Assembly: GCA_965153455.1 (NCBI GenBank)
Contig: OZ234496.1
Span: 2,046,001 to 2,110,000, forward strand
Source: Sphagnum compactum
Lineage: Eukaryota > Bryophyta > Sphagnopsida > Sphagnales
Length of the DNA: 64,000 nucleotides
Reading direction: 5' to 3'
A program made the position numbers and the translations under genes. The notes below the pieces were generated by a model. The model was not told the origin of the DNA and did no database searches. It saw nothing but the letters and a program-made list of their open reading frames with translations. Below are positions 37,266 through 50,099 of this stretch, in pieces. How positions within the stretch are numbered: position 1 is the first letter of the stretch; every line of letters starts with the position of its first letter.

Positions 37266-40200
37266 TCAGTATTCATCATAGTATTCTTCTTCAGCATCCA
37301 TATCCTGCAGGCCAAACGGAGACAAGCCTTCAACTTGAAGGTAATCTTGAGCCTCATCATTCCCATAAACTGCTGCTTCTTCATAATCATCATCCTCAGC
37401 CATATCACCTGCATCTACTTCACCTACATCAGCCTTGGTGGGCTCTGCCTCTATGTTATCTTCATTTCCATCCTTCAATGCTGTGACATCATTGCTGACA
37501 GCCTGCAGAGGGACAAGTGCAAACAATAATAGTTATCAAAGAGTCATTCCCAATACAAATGAAGTCCTATTCCAGATTCTACATCCAGTACATTTCAGTA
37601 TATGCTTAAAATCTTGTACAAAAAAAAATTGTGGATCATCAAACAACTCTTCCTAAATTCTCTCCTCCTACTTGGGTTTGTTTAGGGCATTTTCTGCAGT
37701 TATTCCCTACTTAAATATTTCTCAAATCAAGTCACTCATTTGACACCATGCTATAGGACAATCATTTAAAATGAGCAGAATCCTCAACACTAAACCCCTG
37801 ACTGTTACACCCTAAAAGCAACCAGATTCACTTGGAATCAGGAAATTTGAGAAAAGAAGCTCAAACTACTCTTCAAACTCTAACCTCGATATGTAGAATA
37901 TGGAATGTCAACCCTCAACCTAGAATGTGAGTCCTATGGATCTAATGACAAGAAACTGTTCCAAAGACTCACAATGAGACTCTCTTTAGGGCCTCTAAAC
38001 AAACTATGAGTGCAGCTCAACGAGGAAACTCATTGAACATTCATGCCTTACAAATTATATGATCCATAGTCAGACCAGATGACAACACTGCTCAGCAGCC
38101 TTGTGCTGTTTCACTAGCTACAGTCTCACTATGAAATGAACCATCACAATAGTACATGACAATGGCAGAAGATGTACAGACTACTGGTAGAGCAGATGAT
38201 TGAACAACTAAGTCATAGCAGACGATTTCTGTTGTTATCCTGCCTGAATAGAATTTAAGATACCGCTAGAATCAACATCCACTTCTCACCTAAAAAGTTG
38301 TGTTTGCACAAAGTTCTTTGTATTGTCATCAATCTATATAGACAACGAATAAGCAAACCAAGTTGTGAAGAGACAAACCTGATTGATCGTTGGAACAATG
38401 GAATGGTCATCTGCAAAAGTCACTTTACGCTGTCGTTTCTTACAACTGTTTGGCACAAATTTGGGGACGAATTTGGGGATGGTGTTCATATCTTCATCCT
38501 GCTCCTTCAAAACTCGCTCCACAGAAGTCTCCTTCTCTGGCTCCTCCTGCCATAATTTTGAGTGTGCATAGCCTTACATTTTAGTTCCCTATATTTCATA
38601 CTCTCAACCTAGAGCTTGTCCACAAGCTTTGTGGACTTCTCTAAGAACATTTCACTCTACCCGAAAACAATTGAGAAATGACCCAACAATAACATATTGG
38701 ATTTCATACCTGACAAGATAACAGCAACCAATCAGCAAGCATTAAAAAGATAAAACTCCACCCTAAAGAAAAGAGAAAACAAGACCACAAGACAGAATTG
38801 AGGAGTGACTTGAACAACAGTGACTTCTCTAAGAGCAAAATGAACTTGAGAATTCAAAAAACATGAGTACAACTTTCACTTATGAACAAATATTCTGCTG
38901 TTGCTATAAACAAGCCACAAAAATGTTGATTTTAATTGTCATGAGCACCAAAACCCTTGTCTGTCAACCCTGAGGCAAGCCATGAATTCTCAACACTGAA
39001 GTCAAACCATTAAAAACCAGGACCAAAATCCTAAGCTCTGAACCTTAAGCCAGGAACCCACAAACCCAACACTCTCTTCCCTACCAAACAATTCTTTCAC
39101 AACTGAAATTTGTACTGTCCTGGTCAAACAATACCCACATCCAACCTCAGCACAATCAAGAAATCAAAATTTTATTCCATTTATGAATGCAGTTGAGCAA
39201 TATGTCTACGGTATGCCAGATACTACACTAGACCTGGAAAGGAGCAAACAGATTGAGGAATCAGAAACTGTTCAACATGGTTCCAGTGGATGTAGTAGAA
39301 GGATAGGATTATGGAGACAAATATAGAAACATACTCCTCCATCAAAGAGCTTTGCCAATGCAGTGTAGTTCACTTTGGAGCTGAATCTCTGCACAAGAAG
39401 ACCAAGAAATGACTTTGAGTTTTAAGCTCCATATCATCAATTTGCCAAATATTCCCATCGCAAAGCTTCCTAGATAATGGTATGAACAAAGTCTTCCTAG
39501 TGTTTCTATTTTGGAGTGTTCATGACTGACTGCAATCTCCAAATATGGAATCTCAGCCGAGTTCACTACTTTCTGCAAGAATTCAAGACAACTTAGCATG
39601 GTCTAGGTGCAGGGGCAAAACACCCATGAAGTTGTAGATGAGAGACTCGATGCTGAAGATTTCAAGGATTTGGGTGAGATGAATCCTAGTCTCACATTGA
39701 CCAACATAATCAGGACAGCAAACTGAAAAACATACCTTGCTTACTAGCATTTGACAAGTAGCATCAGCTGCAGTTTCAGGGGGTGGTCTTTTTGCATCTT
39801 CTGCTCTCTTCTGCTTGCGTTCCTGCATATGCCCAAAACAAGGAACATCAATGACCTGACCTTCATGATAAAGAGTCCCTGACAAATTTCATTTTACTCA
39901 ATTTTCACTGAACAAACAGATCAAATCTACCATGTTGGACATCTGGACAAAGTTTCACAGAAGGTTGCAACATCTTGAAATTCTGGCAACTATATTGAAA
40001 CTTCTACATACGTTCTCTTTTAAGTGAGAAACCATTAGTAAGATTAATGTGAAACCCTAGTTTTACTGCCTAGTTTCCTCCTTGCAGTGAAGCCCCATGA
40101 AGATGCTCCCACCCTCTTTGTTGACAATGCAAAGTCTTCCCCACTACCAGCAGAAAATCATTGTGGAGAGATGTGGCTGGGAACCACCAAACCACAGGTG

Positions 40201-43200
40201 AGAATTTGCAGCCCATAACTCACTTTTTTTAATTTGGCAACAGCAGCTGCAGCAGCCGCAGCAAGGTCAGCTGCACTGGCAGAGTTAGTGGCAGCTGCAG
40301 CAAAAGCAGCTACCCTTGCAGCCTCACTAGCTGCAATTGCAGCCTGTTTGGCACTTTGCTCCTGTTAGCAATTCCACCAAAGTTATCACTCTTTAGCCAA
40401 ACCTCACAAGGCAATAGCAAAGTAAAATGAAGCAAATCTGATGTCCAGTTCCTAGTTGAAATGGAAGAATTATCTTGAGCTTTGATTAACCTTCACTATG
40501 TGGTTAATCCAATTACACCACTGTTATGGCTGAGGAAACAGGCATGAATTACCTCAAGATACTCCTTGTTCATTTCCGTCCAGATGATAGTCTTGAGCCG
40601 TACTTCTTCTTCATTATGTAAATAGCCATTTACCTGCCCAAAATGAACACAATGAAATAGTACTAAGTCTACATGCTACTGATCAGTGTGACAAGTTCTG
40701 ATAAACTACTGTTAAAGAGGAGTAATTCAACACATACACTCAAGGCAACCAACATATCTACAAAATTGCAGAGAAACTCCACAACATAAGAACTCAGGCA
40801 AACAAAAGTTCACTCTGGTTGCCCCACCACAACCAGAATACCTGGTTATCATGGTCACCTAAATCTTATCTAGAAGGGAGACACAAATCCAGAGTGCAGA
40901 AGAGAGAAGACCTCTTCATCATCTATGTCTGAGAGAGTCTCGCCACCATCAACCATCCATTCATCATCAATCAATTGGCTTTCCCTCTCACTTGTGCCCT
41001 GAGCTGGGCCCTCAATAGCATCTCTATCTCCCGTCTCTTCTAGACCAGTTGATTCCAGGGGTTGAATCACCAGCTGTCTTTTCTCTAGAACAGGTCTCTC
41101 AATCACATCAGTGGCCACATCTGGCTGTATTTCTTCATTCGGTTCCAGTATGGCTTCATCTCCTTTAGGAAACTTAAGAGGTTTGATATTCAAGGATTTT
41201 TCCTGAGGTATGCTTGCATGCATCTTGAGGTGATTAGAATTTGGAGAATCCTTCACCAATGCAAAGGCTCCTCCACTCTCATACCTTTTATCTTGGCTCT
41301 TTCCTTGGCCTCCTCCCCTCCCTTGTCCTGTTTCTCTTTGTCGACCTGCAAACTCTGCTAAGGTTTCATTCTCAGAGTCTTCCACTTCCTCCTCTTCTAC
41401 ACCAGTCGTGTCAGCATCATCACCTTCTGCCTCACCACTATTGGCACCTTCTCCATTGCGGTCATTTCCCTCTCCACCTTTACACTCTTCAATCTGTTTC
41501 ACAGAACCCCTTCCGCGGCCTCTCCCTCGTCCCTGTCCTCTCCCTTGAGACCCAACTCCAGTTTTCCGTTTTAGCGCTTTTTGTGTTATGGAGAGTGTGC
41601 CATGTGCTGGGTCTTCATCGTCATTAAAAACAACACCTTGTGCAATCATAGCCTTTTTCTTCTCCTCCAACCGCTGCTGCTCTGCTCTTTGAAATGCTGG
41701 AGGTGCAGAACCACCTTGCATGCCCCCGGAAACTTTTACAAACTGTCTCAATGAGAAAGTTTGACAGGACAAAAGAGAGTTAGAATATCAGTGGTCCACA
41801 TCAGTACAACACATGAAGTCCACTGTGTGCCACTGCCAAAAACTGCAGATTGACCACCTCAAAGCTTCCTGAGACTAGCAAACGTTGAACTATGATGTGC
41901 ACAAGAACAGGACCTGGAAAGTGAACACCTTCTAGAGCAAAATTACAGTATACAAGGCCCTGTTCACAAAAAGAGTCCATTGTCTTCCAAATGTCCACAA
42001 AAGTAAAAAATTCACAGAACACAATGTTATGGATTCCAATCCAGAAGTTCTTAAGAGGAGCCATTTTGACCAAAATTTGTTAAAACAATCTCTTATATCA
42101 TTTTCTCATGAGTTTCAAGAGAGAAAACCTTGTGAACTTCTGATAGAATGTGTTTTGAAGAAGCTCTTAGACATGTCTCATTTTCCAGTGCTGTCTGATT
42201 CTGCATGCCTTCAAGGATATGAATTTTCCAACTACAGGAACATTCAGTCTTGACACATCGCAAACAGATAGTAGAATTTTGACCCCTGCTTCTTTTTATG
42301 GATGGGTTCATTCAGTCCTTTTTCCTTGTATTGGTTGATAGATAAACAACATAAGGGAGGATTAGTTAGAATGAATGTTTTCTTTCCTGTAGGTGCCTCA
42401 GGTGGGTACCAAGACCAAGTGCATGAGCAAAGCAATTTCATACCATTTGAAAGAACAAAGAATGAGAAGGAATGGAAGGTGGACCTCATCATAGCAGCCA
42501 CGACATAGGCCATGTGCAAAATGTACAGCACCCATAACCTTGTGCTCGCACATTATTTCTGACATGCCTTTACCCTCAATCTGGGGACTCACAAGGCCCA
42601 CTCGGATTTGCAGGTCAATCTCCTTCGCCTTTGCATCAAACTCTTCAGTCTGTTTTGGAACACAACACATTCCACTCCCAATTATCACCTCAACTACTAT
42701 TCATCAAGGTACAACCAACCACCCCAAATCAGCCAATAGAGGTTGCTTCTGGATTGAAAGAGATGGTGTAAAAACCCACAGTTAAGCTGCCAGATTCAGT
42801 ACTCTCGAACTCAACCAATCTTTTCTTAAGAGTGGCCTCGCAAACATGCACAACACCCACCTGCAAACAAACCAATAAGTTTGCATATTGTTGATTGTAG
42901 ACTCTTGCAAATGAGGAAAGCATATAAGGAAAACCCAGAATTCTGTTTACAACTTGCCCTAGATATGAATAACAGTCAGCCATGTCCTGTCCAGATGCAA
43001 AGGTCATGTAACCCAGATGTTGCAAATGTTTGGCCACAGTTGGAGGCTTCAAGGTCCAACTATTGTATAAATCATGTCTTTGTTGCAACAAATAGCATTC
43101 CCATGATCAGGTGGGTGCTTGGTATAAAACTGGAGACACAAGGTCTTGAATGATTAAGGTCAAAATAAGTTGAAAGTTTCTTGGGATTACAGAAACCCTA

Positions 43201-45892
43201 TTATATGAAATCTCTAAATTCTGTGCCAAAATCATAAGCGAGTAAAAATGCGAACTCACTTCCCAAAAGAACTATGTTTTCCTCTACCATATATTAATAC
43301 AAAGAATACACACTTACCACATCAGCTTTAGAACGCTCAAAACCATGAACATGTGCAGCAATGAAAAGCGCTGCACCACAAATGCCGCTTGGCCGTCTTC
43401 CCGTCTGCATTCAAAAGTTACTCCATCAGACTTGAGTAATTTTCTTATTCTGTGGTTGATTGTGTCCTGATATCTGCAGACTTCCAAGGCAAAATGCACA
43501 TTATAGAGATTCCCAATTCCAGAATGTGAAATCTCATACTTCAGTATGTGTTCAGCAGACCATCAATCTTAAAGCATCAGTAAAGCTACAATTGGATCTC
43601 ACAACAGAACAGATACAGCATCTCAAACTGAGTCACAGAGAGAAACCGAATGTCATCACTTCTCCAACAAACAGACATGGCATCACATTTCAGTAAGAGA
43701 ATGTCACACCTGCATCCAATCACGCTTCATGCTTGCCACAAGGCGAAGAGCACAATTGGCCACCACATGAAACTTCTTTCCAAAATTAAGTCCTGCCAAG
43801 TTGAAAGCCAAGTCAGTGCATTGTAACCTCACAAAAACAGCACTTTGGACACATCAATGTCACTTCAGCAAAAAATGGAACGGGCACAGCAGAGAACCAC
43901 AAAGATAGCACCCACTATACAAGAGCACAATCTACAAAATAGCAACTTCACTCACCAAAATTTACAATTTATTGGACAAAAAGCAAGATTTTACACCAAG
44001 AATTAGGCACAGGACACAAGAAATGTGAGCGCATCAGGGTTGCAGCAGTGAGAGTGCATACGATCTGCAAAACGATGAATGAACAGGCTTGGGTCAACTG
44101 GTTTTTGCATAATGGGGTGCTGCTCCAAGCGTAGCAACTGACACAATTGGAGAAACACTGCTCCAAGAACATATCTGCCAATCCCCCCACCAAAATAGAA
44201 ATCAATCTCTAAACCCCCAGGTAAAGACAGCTCATGAACATGATCCATTGCAAAAAGTTTGTGTTGGGAATGGTCATTCCCCATCACTCAACACACCTAG
44301 AAATGAAGGAGTCCCTATGCTAATAGAAAGTGCAAAAAGTCTGTAAAAAAAATGTACACATTGGTCTGCAGGCAATCGGAGAAGTCAATAAGCATGTATG
44401 GATGGTTCTCCTGCCTGCACCATCAATCATCCCAAAACACATGGATATTGACAAACTGCACAGCATTGAAAGGAGCACCCACTACATCCCTATGATTACC
44501 ACAGAGGACAAGCTTCACAAAAGTTTGCCGATGTGAACAGATGAATGCTGTTGACTTGAGCCAAGAAAACTCAATAGTTCATTGCTGACTACAGAATTGG
44601 AGTTTACCGGCATACAATGTACAAGCACGCACCCGCCACTCTCTGTGTCAGTCTGCCCCGTGTAAAATTCCGTTCCACCGCTATCTAAAGTGTCAAAAAA
44701 ACTCATGAGCTGAAACTGAAAACACAAAATCTCAGAAGAACTGATTTAAAGAAGTGTACAGAAATTAGTGCCAGCAATGTGTCAACATTCAAACATAAAA
44801 AATACACCTGACAGTACCATTCCTACGAGCTTCTTGTCCTTTTTGAAGAATTTCAACAGACCTGCAAACCTAAGTGCAAATTTTCTCAACAGTCTGTGAC
44901 AAGAAGGAAAAAAATGGCAGTATCCACAACAACAGAGTGAGAATATCAGAAGTTTCGATAACAGACCGTGTAGAAGCGATGTGCCGCTCGCACCATATCT
45001 TCACGAGGTTTAATCGAAAGCCGCTCAGCTATCTCCTGGATTTCATACTTCCCTGTAACCATGGAAAGCAGGTACCAGATAGGTAAAGGATCAGAAAAGA
45101 ACTAGTCGGACAATTATACAACTAGGAGGTACTAGCTTAATTTTATCCCAACACTGGCTCTCCATGAATTACCTTTGTTAAGAGTTTTCTCATGGGAATC
45201 AGACTGGAAACCAAGAACCCGACCCTGAGCACCCCCAATCCGCAACAAGCTTGTCTGTCCATCTCGTACAAAATTCCCCTCTGCTTGACTCTGTTTGAAT
45301 CCACACACCCAGATGGCATTGGAATGTGCTTAAATAATTTGAAAAGGAATCAATACGACAAACTGAAAGAATTCTGTGCCAACAATCATCAATTGACAGA
45401 AAAAAAAGCAAGGTTTGGTTCAGAAGTTCATACAGAGCCATCAGCACCCTTAGTGAAAGTAACATCAGTGGAATAGACATTGTCATCCAACACCCTCCCA
45501 CATCCTGTACAGCATCTGTTTTACCACTAGCAAAAAATGCTTAGCAAAAAACCACATTCCCAAACCTCAAAATTCTTTGAAGAACCAGCTATCAAGAAAC
45601 TCTCATCCGCCATGCTACTGTCATTGTGGTTGAAGAATCCCTTACTTCTTCTCTCCTTTTCTCATAAACCTAAAATTCAACCCTACTTGAACTGCCTCAT
45701 CCTCATTCTTACAAGCACATTTTCAACAAGCTCTATCCTGTACTCTGCTTGGGAGGAAGTCCTTGGAAATGACTAGCCTACAAAACAAGCGCATCAGAGA
45801 ATATACAAGACGATCATAGAAACTTACGTGAAGCCGTTGATTTCATCGCGCTCCGCAATCTGATCCTTACCGCAGTAACTGCACCACACCAT
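37266..45892 (-). CDS. BRF1: BRF1, TFIIB-related subunit of RNA polymerase III factor TFIIIB
   Basis: Eighteen exons, all GT-AG, encode 869 aa: 45828-45892, 45434-45515, 45173-45290, 44967-45052, 44608-44684, 44358-44414, 44062-44174, 43710-43792, 43318-43404, 42780-42860, 42485-42649, 40912-41742, 40553-40633, 40224-40361, 39736-39822, 39335-39388, 38379-38546, 37266-37502. TFIIIB-BRF1 bridges TFIIIC, TBP and Pol III at tRNA and 5S genes. A zinc ribbon (MVWCSYCGK, Cys4/7; CCTGCGRVL, Cys24/27) is followed by two cyclin folds with [47 protein letters not shown] and [10 protein letters not shown]. Next comes [23 protein letters not shown]. The BRF homology II block ([20 protein letters not shown], then [13 protein letters not shown]) spans exons 12-13. 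The tail has an [13 protein letters not shown] segment and ends in YYDEY. Odd points are an RG-rich, acidic exon 12 and an Ala-rich exon 14. At 869 aa it is longer than the yeast and human proteins. Confidence 0.93.
40224..40361 (-). other. BRF1: BRF1 exon 14: Ala-rich predicted helix
   Basis: Forty-six codons, phase 0 at both ends, are more than half Ala, from [12 protein letters not shown] to an AAAAAAA block and AVAKLKK. Composition predicts a long amphipathic helix directly after the TBP-binding block II. Exact phase-0 borders make it easy to skip without changing the reading frame. Confidence 0.8.
40912..41742 (-). other. BRF1: BRF1 exon 12: long RG-rich and acidic insert
   Basis: This 277-codon exon links the C-terminal cyclin region to BRF homology block II. 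It opens with [20 protein letters not shown], a segment found in plant BRF1 proteins. It then has a [13 protein letters not shown] tract near residues 405-417, a long acidic run with [11 protein letters not shown], and a second Gly/Arg patch ([10 protein letters not shown]). It ends in [19 protein letters not shown]. The RG tract could be an RNA-binding or arginine-methylation site. That is inference. Confidence 0.85.
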
Positions 45893-46560
45893 TTTCTTTT
45901 TCCTCCCCCTTGCGGATGGAGGAAGGAAGAAGAAAACCCACAAAACTCCGAGGGAAGGAAGCAGCACACCGAAATTCCTTTCTTTCTTAGAAGACACATT
46001 CTAAAGCCTCCACGAGCCAACGCCAGAACCTCCACACACCGCTAGCACCGCGAATACTTCCCTCGACATTCTGAGCACAACCACCACCACCACAACAATC
46101 TCCTGAAGACGACAGGAAAGTTTCCCTCAGAGTCCGTCCTTTCCTTCTCTCCAAAACCTAATACGAACTAAACCCTAAAACACAGAAAGAGATGCGGATG
46201 CTCCAAAACCGGCAACAAATGGTTTTTGCAAATTCTAGAAAATTCAGACGACAAGACGAGAGAAAAATTTACAATTTACAGCTCGTGCTCGATTGGTTTG
46301 CGAAGAAAAAAAGATGCTAAGATTTTCACTACTGGATTTACAGTGCGATCTTATGAGGAAGAAGACAACACCCACCCCCACACAAAACGGCAAACCTCGA
46401 AGACCTTAACACCGAGCAATTGGGTCGATCCAAATTGACATATAGGGACTTGTTTCGACGAGATTTGCGGAGGAAATCACGAAAAGCTTTTTTCGATACC
46501 TGTGTAGGTAAGGTACTTACTTACGTTCGCTTGGAAAAAACAAAATTATTATGGTTTTGG
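45893..46560 (-). promoter_or_regulatory. BRF1 leader and promoter region
   Basis: GC-richer, frame-poor DNA separates the BRF1 ATG from AT-rich repeats starting near 46.5 kb. CCACCACCAC at 46,080 and the telo-box are the only notable words. The transcription start is not identifiable. Confidence 0.45.
46170..46178. promoter_or_regulatory. Telo-box (AAACCCTAA) upstream of BRF1
   Basis: The + strand reads AAACCCTAA, about 280 bp upstream of the BRF1 start codon. Telo-boxes are frequent in plant promoters of ribosome, translation and growth-linked genes, which suits a Pol III factor. A related ACCTAAT phrase lies 15 bp away. Function is inferred from position only. Confidence 0.5.
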
Positions 46561-48700
46561 TTGTTTGTTGTTGTGGTTTGAGGACGGAACTTCGAACACC
46601 TTTCAATCCCAAAAAAAGCTGCACAAACTCCAGAACCATATTTCAAAGCTGATGTTTATAATAAAAATATATGTGCTCCAAGTTCGAATTTTCCAAAATC
46701 TTTCTCGAAAATTCTCAAAAAACAAGGCGCTCGTGGTCCATACTGCACCAATACGCGCATTGCAGATGAACTCGCTGCAATTCCAGACCGAAAATTTGCC
46801 GCCAAAGGAGCCGAGCAGCAGTTGTTTTTTTTTTTGTCAGGATGATAGCCACTTTGGCTACAAACAAAAGGGAAGTGGCGATCATCCCTAGGAAGATTTA
46901 GCCAATTCTGGCTATACACCAAACATGAAATAAAATTTATTTTAATCATCCTTTTATATTTCGGCCAAGTATAGAAATTTGGCGATTTTTTATTTTTTTT
47001 CATTCCACTTCAGTCTTTCGGCGATTGAAAAACCTTCAAAATCACTTTTCTTTTTTTTTAATTATTATTTAGCTTTTCGCCAAATTTTCGCCAATTATTG
47101 CTAATAAGCACATTACTTTTGAACAGTTTAACCCAAAAGACATAAGAGAACTCTAAAATTGAGTTGGAATTTAGTATCTAGATTTTTTATATTGAAAATT
47201 TCAAAACTCACATCATGAATTTTAAATTTTAAAATTAATTAATTATTCAACACTTCTTGTGTCCGTAATTCACCCAAGCACTACGATATGTAATATATGT
47301 TTACTAAAGAATATGGGACAAATAATGATGCTAAATTGGAAAATATCTTGAATTGCATATTTCATTGTTTGAGTAAAATAGATGCAATAATTGATTTATG
47401 AAAATCATTAGAGATAATAGAGTTATTCAAAGAGTTAAAAAACACAAGGTTCTAATATTGGGCTTAGGGAAAAGAAACAACGAACACAAAAAGGCATGAT
47501 GGGCATTTCTTGAAGGCAAAAAAGACAGGAACAAACTCAAAATTGTTCCTTAATTCAAGATCAAAGGAGTTTCCTCTTGTATCCCATTTTTTTTTTAATA
47601 ATGTGAATGTAATTGAAGCAAATGTTTTTTGTGAGGAAGGTTTGAAGCCCAACCAATTTCTGAAGGTGTGAAACGAAAAAGGTCTGTTTAAAAGTAGTTT
47701 GTGAAAAAGGTCTTAGGGTTTAGCAATTTGTGAAAAAGGGTATGTTTTAAGCTTTGAGCAGTTTGTGTGTTTTGAGCTTCGCAGGTGTTGTGGTCTTCAT
47801 GGTGAGCTTTCAGCATCATGGTTTATGGTTTCGACAATGAGTTGCAACTTTGTTGACAAGGAGCTTCATGTGCTTTGGAGCTATTGGAAACCCACATGCT
47901 AAACAATAATTTCCACTTGTGATAGGGCTAGGAAGGATGCCTTGTATATTCAATTACAGAAATTTACATTTGATGAAGTTGAAAAAATTAACAGTTTGAG
48001 TTAGAAGAAGATGCATTGAATTTTGATACCTTAAACTATAAATATGTGGCACTCTTTTGCATGCACCTTACTTGCATATTCAACTCTCTCTATTCTGTTA
48101 GAACATTTGATGAATATCCAAGATATATGTTGAACAATTAGCTCCCTAGGTTCAAGTTACCAATTGACATGATGACTTCAAGAGGTTCAAGTGAATAACC
48201 AACTGGATTTCATGGACCTTGATCAAACAAAACTTTATACGTACCATTAGTCAACAAAAGAACATCAATGCAAAAACATAAGATGGCTTCCAGGTTGAAC
48301 TTATGAGGAACATTAATTCATTGGGTGCATTATGTTCAAGTGAATAGTTAGATGAAATGATGACCCAATTAGATGGAAGTGAACAACAATTGAATTTCTT
48401 GGACCTTGATCAAACAAAACCTTAAACCCCACCTTGATCAACAAAATAACATCTTTGGACTGTCTAGGATTTTATGTTGAGCAACCAGTTCCTTGGGCTC
48501 ACTGAGTTGAAGCAAACATCCACAATAAATGAACATGACTTTCGTAGGAAAACAAGCTCCATAAGTCATAGAAGTATAAAATTTTATAGATTCCAATTCA
48601 ATCAAATTACAAAATGTGCATAAGACAAGTTAAATTAGCAACCCTAATGAAGAAGAAGAGAAATCTGTATTTGCATCTGATTCCACATTTCAAAGGATTC
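46561..48700. other. AT-rich intergenic DNA, no supported gene
   Basis: Short hairpin phrases such as TAGCCACTTTGGCTA near 46,846 and several 'cgccaa' phrases near 47,070-47,095 occur. No conserved coding frame is present. Around 48.1-48.5 kb a 'cttgatcaaacaaaac' phrase recurs at 48,220 and 48,405 (a spacing of about 185 bp), pointing to decayed repeats. Confidence 0.45.
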
Positions 48701-48712
48701 AAATGTATCATA

Positions 48713-49000
48713 TCATTCCATGAAATCTTGTAAGTAATCTATTTCAATTTGAAGTTGTTTATGAAGAGAACGTCTCTTGACACCATGCATGGCTACAAAT
48801 TTTTGGTAGGCTTGATTATTGATTTTGACAAGTTCCAAAGCATTCCATGCAATTATTTCCTTCACTGCCTTACAACACTCCTTGTTTATTTGGTAAAAAC
48901 ACCAAAGCATGGACGGGGTCATGGGTAAGCATGGAAGAATGTATGCAACCACAACATTGTTTATGAGAGGTGGTAGAAGATGGCAAGCATCATCAACCAT
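48713..49000 (-). pseudogene. Unassigned ORF, possibly an F-box-like repeat fragment
   Basis: A 95-codon frame starts at a true ATG and ends in YLQDFME. The order of Pro/Leu-rich start (LLPPLINNVVVAYILPCLP), a WCFYQINKECCKAV segment and a WNALELVKI segment is loosely like an F-box helix bundle followed by a basic patch (KRRSLHKQLQ). I do not recognise the family with confidence. It stands alone in repeat-rich DNA, so a fragment of a multi-copy gene is more likely than a working gene. Confidence 0.3.
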
Positions 49001-50090
49001 TGGTGTGATGAAAGATTGCTAGAAGTTCTGAAAACAAGGAATGGAAAAATTTGGAACCCTAGGATGGAAATTGAACTTCAAAAATTGCAACAAAAGGGAT
49101 GCAATTACAGATGTGATTAATTCACATAACTTGCGGTAGAATACATAAAGAGACCAACAAGACAAGAAGAATGTCTCCCATAGAGTTAGGTCATGGTTTA
49201 AAGCATTGAAAAAAAACCCTCACCTTTCCACAATCTAGAAATGAAGACCATTTGGTTGGGAACAAAAGGAAAGAAATTTAGGTATAGAAACCTTATGCAA
49301 AGCTCCATGTTGTCACTTTAAGGGTCGTTATTGAAGTTCCTCGCTATCGAAGTTTTAGATGTTAAACATCCACAAGAAGTACAAGGCAAATAAAAGCATG
49401 AGAACACATGCAACGAAAAAACATAACAATCAAAACACCATTAACACATTAACAAGGTGTGGGCACACAACAGCCCTACCATGTGCAAGCATATATTTTT
49501 AGTAATTTTTAAAAGAATCAAAATTAGAAATTAAAGACAAGAACAAAGCCATGGATCTTCTTAAATGTTACATGTTTTTGTTTTGGAAACAAAATTGAGA
49601 TACATGGTCTTGCAGTTTAAACATGAAATATATAAGTTTTATGATCTATCCAAATAAGTTTCTATATTTTTCGATTGACATGTGTCAAAATAAAATTATT
49701 TCATATATATTGTGATCTAATTGTGATTTGTAACTTGTTGTGTGTTGCAAAAAAGTTAAAATAAACTTACGTTGATGCATACAATTTTGTAATTGTTTTG
49801 ATGCTAAAATGTTTTCTAACATGTTCATATTGAAATCACCTTTGAATATTGCTGGACAATAATGTGCAACTTTTTTTAATTTGCAAAAAAGTGTCTTCCT
49901 ACCCTTGTTCAAAAAAGCACCACTTGATTTAAGTGTTGTTGATTAAAAGAAAATTGTATTATTTTTGCATGGCATCATCTCACTTCTTTGCGTTTTCATT
50001 TGTGAAAGTTTCTTCCATACTTTGGGACTTTTCCAAAAAGCCTATAGAAGCACACATCACCTATTTGGTCACAATCCACCGAATATAAAA
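49001..50090. other. AT-rich intergenic DNA, no supported gene
   Basis: No coding or RNA signal was found. The right part may be the outer portion of the Copia remnant that follows. Confidence 0.45.
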
Positions 50091-50099
50091 CCACTCCTT

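Noticed and set aside
41241-41627. 128-codon + strand frame opposite BRF1 exon 12
   Set aside because: It is a shadow of the RG-rich and acidic coding exon. BRF1 reads continuously on the - strand.
44818-44861. Regular BRF1 exon between exons 4 and 5
   Set aside because: At 44 nt it breaks the frame and brings an immediate stop. Skipping it restores the family sequence [14 protein letters not shown].
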